A stretch of 64,000 bases of DNA from Imtechella halotolerans (GTDB lineage: Bacteria > Bacteroidota > Bacteroidia > Flavobacteriales > Flavobacteriaceae), in NCBI RefSeq assembly GCF_028743515.2, contig NZ_CP117969.2, forward strand, positions 315,001-379,000, in the 5' to 3' direction. Position 1 is the first letter of the stretch; each line of letters starts with the position of its first letter. This document shows, piece after piece, positions 60,001 to 64,000 of the stretch. The position numbers and the translations under genes were made by a program. The notes beneath the pieces are model-generated. The model was given only the letters and a program-made list of their open reading frames with translations, made no database searches and was not told the origin of the DNA.

Positions 60001-62339
60001 TTGTCATACACCGTTGGTGGTACAGGCTCTGTAATATCATCCAGACAGGCTACAGTAGAACCGTCATTAGATGGCATTGTAAAGTCCTGGTAATCGATAG
60101 TATAGGTATACACCCAATCATGATTAAAGCCTGAACAGTCAGCATAGTTCCATGTATAGGTCTTAGTACCTTCACAGGCAGGATCACTACCAACAATCGG
60201 TCCGGTTGGGATGATTTCTTTACCACAGTTGTCATACACCGTTGGTGGTACAGGCTCTGTAATATCATCCAGACAGGCTACAGTAGAACCGTCATTAGAT
60301 GGCATTGTAAAGTCTTGGTAATCGATAGTATAGGTATACACCCAATCATGATTAAAGCCTGAACAGTCAGCATAGTTCCATGTATAGGTCTTAGTACCTT
60401 CACAGGCAGGATCACTACCAACAATCGGTCCGGTTGGGATGATTTCTTTACCACAGTTGTCATACACCGTTGGTGGTACAGGCTCTGTAATATCATCCAG
60501 ACAGGCTACAGTAGAACCGTCATTAGATGGCATTGTAAAGTCTTGGTAATCGATAGTATAGGTATACACCCAATCATGATTAAAGCCTGAACAGTCAGCA
60601 TAGTTCCATGTATAGGTCTTAGTACCTTCACAGGCAGGATCACTACCAACAATCGGTCCGGTTGGGATGATTTCTTTACCACAGTTGTCATACACCGTTG
60701 GTGGTACAGGCTCTGTAATATCATCCAGACAGGCTACAGTAGAACCGTCATTAGATGGCATTGTAAAGTCTTGGTAATCGATAGTATAGGTATACACCCA
60801 GTCATGTTTATGACCAGCACAATCTTCATAAGTATACGTGTAGGAAATAGTGCCTTCACAATCAGGGGTGGCACTAACCACTGGTCCGGAAGGAACAATA
60901 GCAACGTTACACGCATCTAAAACTACCGGTAAAGTAGGAGCTACTGCTTCAGAGGCACAAGAAATTGTTGAACCATCATTTTCAGGTAGTGTAAAGTCTC
61001 CCTGTTGAATATTAATAGTCTGTGTAGTTGATACCTCCTTTCCACAGTTATCTTTAATTGTAAATGTTCTTGTAACAACTATAGGGCAAGTAGTTCCACC
61101 ACTAACTACATCTATATATGTGATGCTTTGTATTGTACCGTCATCATGAGCCAGGTAGTCTATACCATTGTCAAAAGACGAGGTAATATTAACATCCGTT
61201 GTACTAAAAGCAAATCGCGCAATACTCTCTGCTGTAATAGCACTTGTATCACAACCTTCTAAATTTAATGGAGATGGTACTTGAATCGTAGGATCTTCGG
61301 TGTCTGTTACAAGAAATTCTTTACTAATTGTAGCTGTACAACCGTTTTTATCAGTTACGATAACATTATAGGTTCCTGGTAGTAAATTACTAACATCTTC
61401 AGTTGTTGCACTAAATCCATTATTACTAGTCCAGCTGTATGTATATGGAAAGGTACCTCCAGAAACACTTAGGTCAATATAGCCATCAGGAGATCCGCTA
61501 CATTCTATATCCGTAACAGTATTTGTGCTTAAAAATAAAGGATCATTTACGACGATAGTATACATTTGACTATCTGATGATACTGGATTAGAGGTGTCTG
61601 TAGCAGTAAGAGTTACATTATAGGTGCCTGCACTAGGGAAAGTATGTGAAAAAGAAGAAACCGGGGGACTTAAAGATGTAGGACCAGTAGTAGTTCCATC
61701 ACCCCAATTCCATGTGTAAGAATAAGGAGAATTAATAGGAGTGCCTGAACTGGAATTTCTTTTACCTCCAGTTACAAAAGTGCTAAAATCAATAGTGTAG
61801 TCATTTGAACAATCAACAGCGTAGGTATAATTAGCTACAAGGGGGGCATCTATGATAAATGGCCCAAGCTCAGAATAACATTTGGAAGGGTTAACATCAC
61901 AATCTTTACCACTATTTGATTGCCATGCCATATAAAAGTTGCTTAATTCAACTTCATCTCCGCAATTCCAGGTAAATGTATGGATATCAAGGAGTCCATG
62001 GGTAGGAATTGGTTGACCTTCATATAAACAATCATTTACAGCATATGACTGTACCGAACCATCAGGTTTTGTTATTTTTACGTTAAAGGTTAAATGCAAG
62101 GAGTATCTGTCTGAAGCGGCAGTTGGAGTGAATTGAACCCAGATATGGGTATTTACTGGACTCCCTGGAGTACATGAGCCATTTGAGAATGGTGCCCCGC
62201 TCGCATCTCCTAAGTAAAAGGTTGTGAGGTTAAAATCATTGGCAGGACATCCCTTACTATTTTGCCCATGAGTGCTCCATGAGAAAAGGAAGACACCCAA
62301 TAAAACCAATACATTGTTTAAAGTAATTTTTAAATTCAT
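54006..62339 (-). CDS. Giant repetitive T9SS-secreted adhesin (SprB-like, type B sorting domain)
   Basis: The 2777-residue protein has a signal peptide (VLVLLGVFLFSWSTHG-Q), a PKD-like domain near 165-265 (FSHTFPSAGTYNVTLTATDT), an SprB-type repeat near 272-345 (GGTFPYTYSWTSNNGF and LLPGTYNVIVTDKNGC) and then two arrays. The first has ten nearly identical 76-residue units (about 510-1298), the second six nearly identical 91-residue HYR-like units plus a partial one (about 1488-2080). More divergent HYR-like domains follow. The last ~95 residues are the gliding-motility-associated type B C-terminal domain (SKVVTPNGDGQNDFFTIEGI, VKLFNRWGDFIFES, PTGTYFYIINV). It should be exported by T9SS and kept at the surface with the PorP/SprF partner. 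Paired Cys in each unit suggest disulphides. Confidence 0.93.
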   Translation of the reverse strand: MNLKITLNNVLVLLGVFLFSWSTHGQNSKGCPANDFNLTTFYLGDASGAPFSNGSCTPGSPVNTHIWVQFTPTAASDRYSLHLTFNVKITKPDGSVQSYAVNDCLYEGQPIPTHGLLDIHTFTWNCGDEVELSNFYMAWQSNSGKDCDVNPSKCYSELGPFIIDAPLVANYTYAVDCSNDYTIDFSTFVTGGKRNSSSGTPINSPYSYTWNWGDGTTTGPTSLSPPVSSFSHTFPSAGTYNVTLTATDTSNPVSSDSQMYTIVVNDPLFLSTNTVTDIECSGSPDGYIDLSVSGGTFPYTYSWTSNNGFSATTEDVSNLLPGTYNVIVTDKNGCTATISKEFLVTDTEDPTIQVPSPLNLEGCDTSAITAESIARFAFSTTDVNITSSFDNGIDYLAHDDGTIQSITYIDVVSGGTTCPIVVTRTFTIKDNCGKEVSTTQTINIQQGDFTLPENDGSTISCASEAVAPTLPVVLDACNVAIVPSGPVVSATPDCEGTISYTYTYEDCAGHKHDWVYTYTIDYQDFTMPSNDGSTVACLDDITEPVPPTVYDNCGKEIIPTGPIVGSDPACEGTKTYTWNYADCSGFNHDWVYTYTIDYQDFTMPSNDGSTVACLDDITEPVPPTVYDNCGKEIIPTGPIVGSDPACEGTKTYTWNYADCSGFNHDWVYTYTIDYQDFTMPSNDGSTVACLDDITEPVPPTVYDNCGKEIIPTGPIVGSDPACEGTKTYTWNYADCSGFNHDWVYTYTIDYQDFTMPSNDGSTVACLDDITEPVPPTVYDNCGKEIIPTGPIVGSDPACEGTKTYTWNYADCSGFNHDWVYTYTIDYQDFTMPSNDGSTVACLDDITEPVPPTVYDNCGKEIIPTGPIVGSDPACEGTKTYTWNYADCSGFNHDWVYTYTIDYQDFTMPSNDGSTVACLDDITEPVPPTVYDNCGKEIIPTGPIVGSDPACEGTKTYTWNYADCSGFNHDWVYTYTIDYQDFTMPSNDGSTVACLDDITEPVPPTVYDNCGKEIIPTGPIVGSDPACEGTKTYTWNYADCSGFNHDWVYTYTIDYQDFTMPSNDGSTVACLDDITEPVPPTVYDNCGKEIIPTGPIVGSDPACEGTKTYTWNYADCSGFNHDWVYTYTIDYQDFTMPSNDGSTVACLDDITEPVPPTVYDNCGKEIIPTGPIVGSDPACEGTKTYTWNYADCSGFNHDWVYTYTIDYQDFTMPSNDGSTVACLDDITEPVPPTVYDNCGKEIIPTGPIVGSDPACEGTKTYTWNYADCSGFNHDWVYTYTIDYQDFTMPSNDGSTVACLSEITQPTPPTVTDNCGNEIIPTGPVVSEDPTCAGTKTYTWNYADCTGTNHDWVYTYTLNDNVKPTLTSVASNLVVECDGSGNNQEIQEWLNNNGGASAMDNCSEVIWSNNYGQVASDCAEPITVTFTATDACGNFVETTATYAIKDTTKPIITNAQSTTVECDGQGNVQALQDWLANNGGATATDDCGAITWSNNANQVAFEEACGSTGSYTVTFRATDSCDNFVETTATFTIEDTTAPTISVVAQNKTVECDGQGNEQAFQEWLANNGGASVTADNCSTVSWSNNANQVAFEEACGSTGSYTVTFRATDSCDNFVETTATFTIEDTTAPTISVVAQNKTVECDGLGNTEAFQEWLANNGGASVTADNCSTVSWSNNANQVAFEEACGSTGSYTVTFRATDSCDNFVETTATFTIEDTTAPTISVVAQNKTVECDGLGNTEAFQEWLANNGGASVTADNCSTVSWSNNANQVAFEEACGSTGSYTVTFRATDSCDNFVETTATFTIEDTTAPTISVVAQNKTVECDGQGNEQAFQEWLANNGGASVTADNCSTVSWSNNANQVAFEEACGSTGSYTVTFRATDSCDNFVETTATFTIEDTTAPTISVVAQNKTVECDGQGNEQAFQEWLANNGGASVTADNCSTVSWSNNANQVAFEEACGSTGSYTVTFRATDSCDNFAETTATFTIEDTTAPTISVVAQNKTVECDGQGNEQAFQEWLANNGGASVTADNCSTVSWSNNANQVAFEEACGSTGSYTVTFRATDSCDNFVETTATFTIEDTTAPTFTAPENIEIFIDAECSYDTSVAVTGDVEDENDGCSTDLNATFEDTIIPGCGSSFTIERTWTLADNCGNQAEPQVQIIKVTDNIPPIIDKTGLRNLVVECGTDYLADLNEWLNNNAGAVAIDNCDDVTWTHNFEGLEEGCSNDIIVRFTATDECGNQAETKATFTIKDTQAPTITLQPEDKTVECDGQGNTEAFEEWLNSNGGATATDECSVFNWSNDYSEQSWVSECETVKYAEVTFTASDACNNVAMTQKVRFTIEDTTAPVFVEELPGDLTVECNEVPEAAVLTVTEQCDSSITVDFNEEITYDTEVCSTNYTIVRTWTATDCAGNIATHTQNIRVEDTTAPVFTAQELPGNLTVECDDVPEAITLTATDNCSGETEVTFTEEITDTSETCGSSYVITRTWTTSDCAGNTTTHVQTITVRDITAPIMLTELDEEITVSCSEIPAVPTVIFNDNCTGSEELVVTFNETSTRTDEISDYNIIRTWKATDLCGNETEFTQTIKVQLNDQVTPYELDICIEDAEINLFSLLAQGYEQGGVWETPANFNLRDGSWLDPANIALGEYTFYYTVTDSDCPSRTQVNVKINDDCVVLACTADDIIISKVVTPNGDGQNDFFTIEGIDPECGFTFDVKLFNRWGDFIFESNNYQNNWNGQAPSGAIGAAGKIPTGTYFYIINVRNSGIKPITGYIYFATK
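56098..57875 (-). repeat. Six tandem 273-bp coding repeats plus a partial copy (91-residue HYR-like unit)
   Basis: Units of 273 bp repeat NKTVECDGQGNEQAFQEWLA and TFRATDSCDNFVETTATFTI with few changes. Two middle copies share GLGNTEAF in place of GQGNEQAF, and one has FAETT for FVETT, so copies duplicated in steps. The seventh, upstream copy is identical only from its middle (WSNNANQVAFEEAC) onward, which marks a likely recombination boundary. Confidence 0.93.
58446..60810 (-). repeat. Ten tandem 228-bp coding repeats (76-residue unit)
   Basis: Ten units of 228 bp, nearly identical at DNA level (only a few third-base differences, such as CTGAACAG/CTGAACAA and TCTTGG/TCCTGG), repeat the core TMPSNDGSTVACLDDITEP. 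More divergent units of the same family flank the array on both sides. Near-identity points to recent expansion or gene conversion, and such arrays are prone to length change and assembly collapse. Confidence 0.95.
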
Positions 62340-62626
62340 ACAGCTTAATTTTAATTTCGTTAACTAAGACTTTACATTTTAGTTTTTAGTCATCCATTAA
62401 AACCAACTGTAACAACTTGAAAATGATACGGAGGGGTTTCGTAGGTCGGTTAAGTTGTGTACAATTAATTTTAGTTAAAGTTCTTATACATCAACATTTA
62501 CAATTTGAGGCGCAAATGATAAATGCTTATATTTCAATACGAAATTGAAAAATAAATTTGGAAGCAAAGAATTTCCTTCAAAATATTAGTTAAATTGACG
62601 TTTTTAATCGGTAAACGACCAATTTT
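62340..62626. other. Divergent promoter region adhesin / sixA
   Basis: These 287 bp separate the leftward adhesin operon from sixA. On the reverse strand TATCATTTGCGCC (near 62510-62522) resembles the -7 box of local promoters with one extra base. No hairpin or coding frame of note was seen. Confidence 0.4.
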
Positions 62627-63112
62627 ATGAAAGAGATACACCTTATACGGCACGCTAAATCATCATGGGATCTACCATTACCCGATCATAAACGTCCCTT
62701 GGCTCAACGAGGTATTATGGATGCTATGAATGTGGGTAAATCATTGATTGAAAAACAGTTAAATGTGGAGGCCGTTTATTGCAGTCCTTCAGAAAGAACT
62801 AGGCAAACAGCAGATATTATTCTTAATGAAACTGCTCTAAAGCGCCTTCCTTTTCATTATGTCGATGACTTGTATGATTTTCATGGGAATGGGCTGCTTT
62901 CAGTTATTAAGTCTTTACCTGATGTCTATAATTCAGTAATGGTTTTTGGTCATAATCATGCCATTACATGGTTTGTCAATAACTATACTTCTCATTATTT
63001 TGACAATGTGCCAACATGTGGTTATTTAAACATTTCTTTTCCTATAAGCAGTTGGAATGAATTGCAAAAAGGAGTACTTTTAAACCATCTATTCCCTAAA
63101 GATCTTCGATAG
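62627..63112 (+). CDS. sixA: SixA-like histidine phosphatase
   Basis: The 161-residue protein has the RHG-type motif IHLIRHAKSSWDLPLPDHKR (catalytic His near residue 8), then PLAQRG, VEAVYCSPSERTRQTADIIL and the second His in VMVFGHNHAITWFVNNY. The size and motifs fit SixA, which removes phosphate from phosphohistidine in phosphorelay or PTS proteins. The stop (TAG) directly abuts the ATG of ppk1, so the two are translationally linked. Confidence 0.9.
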   Translation: MKEIHLIRHAKSSWDLPLPDHKRPLAQRGIMDAMNVGKSLIEKQLNVEAVYCSPSERTRQTADIILNETALKRLPFHYVDDLYDFHGNGLLSVIKSLPDVYNSVMVFGHNHAITWFVNNYTSHYFDNVPTCGYLNISFPISSWNELQKGVLLNHLFPKDLR

Positions 63113-64000
63113 ATGATTTATGTTGATAAAGTAACCAAAAACAGCTACATCAATAGAGAGATTAGCTGGTTGCAGTTTAATGCCCGTGTGTTGCAGGAAG
63201 CAGCTGATGAAACCGTACCTCTAATTGACCGATTAAGGTTCCTAGGAATCTTTTCGAATAATCTTGATGAATTTTTTAAGGTGCGTTATGCGACCGTTAA
63301 ACGTATAGCCCAATCAGGCAAAACAGGGAAAAGTGTGTTGGGTGGCGCCAATGCTAAAGATTTGCTCGAGGATATAACTGAGATTGTTATTAAGCAACAG
63401 GCAGAGAGCCTTGAGATACTTAGTGCAATTGAGAAAAAATTAGAGGAAGAAAATATCTTTGTTCGCAACGAGAATGAAATTTCTCCATCTCAAAGTGAAT
63501 ACATAAAAAGTTATTTTATTCAAAAGGTAAGCCCTGCTTTAGTGACCATTATCCTTAATGAGTTGGATGCTTTTCCAGAACTAAGAGATAGTGCAGCCTA
63601 CTTGGCCATAAAAATGGTTCTTAAAGAAGAGACTAAGCCTTCGGGTATTCGAAAATACTTTGGAGTTGGGAATTCAAAAGAACGTCTCAGATATGCACTT
63701 ATTGAAATACCACGTACGGTAGAACGGTTTGTTGTATTGCCAAACGAAGGTGATAAGAATTATATCATAATGCTTGATGATCTTATTCGATACAATTTGA
63801 GTAACATTTTTACCATATTTGATTATGAGTCCATATCGGCTCACATGATCAAAATTACTAGAGATGCAGAATTGGATATTGATAGTGATTTGAGTAAAAG
63901 TTTTATAGAGAAAATATCTAGTAGTGTTAAGGGACGCAGTAGTAGCGAGCCCGTACGTTTTGTATATGATAAAGAGATAGATAAAGATACCTTAAAGTTC
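63113..64000 (+). CDS. ppk1: Polyphosphate kinase 1 (N-terminal part, cut by window edge)
   Basis: The frame from 63113 is open to the right edge (296 codons). The N-terminal region is diagnostic: NREISWLQFNARVLQEAADE, then PLIDRLRFLGIFSNNLDEFF and KVRYATVKRI. It is followed by the PPK1 middle domain (VSPALVTIILNELDAFP, IEIPRTVERFVVLP and VRFVYDKEIDKDTL). The catalytic His domains lie beyond the window. PPK1 makes polyphosphate from ATP. The gene starts at the base after the sixA stop. Confidence 0.93.
   Translation, partial: MIYVDKVTKNSYINREISWLQFNARVLQEAADETVPLIDRLRFLGIFSNNLDEFFKVRYATVKRIAQSGKTGKSVLGGANAKDLLEDITEIVIKQQAESLEILSAIEKKLEEENIFVRNENEISPSQSEYIKSYFIQKVSPALVTIILNELDAFPELRDSAAYLAIKMVLKEETKPSGIRKYFGVGNSKERLRYALIEIPRTVERFVVLPNEGDKNYIIMLDDLIRYNLSNIFTIFDYESISAHMIKITRDAELDIDSDLSKSFIEKISSSVKGRSSSEPVRFVYDKEIDKDTLKF

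Noticed and set aside
58454-60724. Ten evenly spaced 72-codon frames on the reverse strand (MILQSLYHQRCMTT start)
   Set aside because: They are out-of-frame shadows of the 228-bp coding repeats of the adhesin; identical spacing comes from the repeats.
56098-60810. Regularly spaced repeats resembling a CRISPR array
   Set aside because: Units are 228 and 273 bp, contiguous, without spacers, and lie in frame in a large gene; no cas genes are near.

Overview
The window looks like part of a marine Flavobacteriaceae (Bacteroidetes) chromosome with an integrated conjugative element at its left end. The evidence is low GC content, type IX secretion (T9SS) type B sorting domains, PorP/SprF and OmpA partners, a bifunctional GlmU-like protein of the Bacteroidetes type, an rpmH promoter of TTG-N19-TAnnTTTG form, few Shine-Dalgarno-like sites, and CTnDOT-type transfer genes with RteC. 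The genus cannot be named from the sequence alone.

Layout. (1) 1 to about 23,300 is most of an integrative and conjugative element (ICE), cut by the left edge. Leftward tra genes (TraJ partial, TraI, TraG ATPase, TraF/DUF4133, TraE/DUF4134) are followed by a DnaC-like ATPase, an excisionase-like HTH protein and RteC. A leftward mobilisation module lies at 19924-22938 (T4CP/MobC, DUF5712 relaxase, BfmA/BtgA-like accessory protein), with an oriT-like intergenic region at 22939-23465. Between the two modules sit about 13 kb of cargo on 7128-19927: an AraC regulator with 21-bp-spaced direct repeats upstream, a small exported His/Cys protein, a NosF/DUF3526/DUF3526 ABC transporter, a TonB-dependent receptor, a TPR lipoprotein, an ASCH protein, a serine hydrolase and a DUF1275 membrane protein. 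(2) 23466-28313 holds a Crp-type regulator, an AhpD-like protein, Cu/Zn superoxide dismutase, a LETM1-related protein, a small beta-barrel and a DOPA dioxygenase-like protein. (3) 28443-41454 is core metabolism: GlmU-like enzyme, an oligopeptide-binding lipoprotein, MtaB, GNAT-like protein, pirin, hydrolase, lytic transglycosylase, L34, CarB, thioesterase and RmuC. (4) 41536-46742 is a vitamin B12 uptake locus: a BtuFCD-like operon divergent from a BtuB-like receptor preceded by a cobalamin riboswitch. (5) 46816-50653 has an S41 protease and an ECF sigma / anti-sigma-like / DUF4252 / DUF4252 cluster. (6) 51152-62339 is an operon for a 2777-residue repetitive T9SS adhesin, a PorP/SprF protein and a PorE-like OmpA protein. 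(7) SixA and the start of polyphosphate kinase close the window.

The most unusual part is the ICE cargo. A TonB receptor, a two-permease NosFY-type ABC transporter, a TPR lipoprotein and a small His/Cys protein form what looks like one envelope system for a metal or metal-complex. It has its own AraC regulator and complex repeat structures in its non-coding regions. Its substrate and the direction of transport cannot be read from sequence. Other points for a second look are the nested inverted repeats upstream of the relaxase genes, a CarB without its allosteric domain, a possible 36-residue small protein ending in its own terminator, and two near-identical tandem-repeat arrays in the adhesin that could recombine or be mis-assembled.
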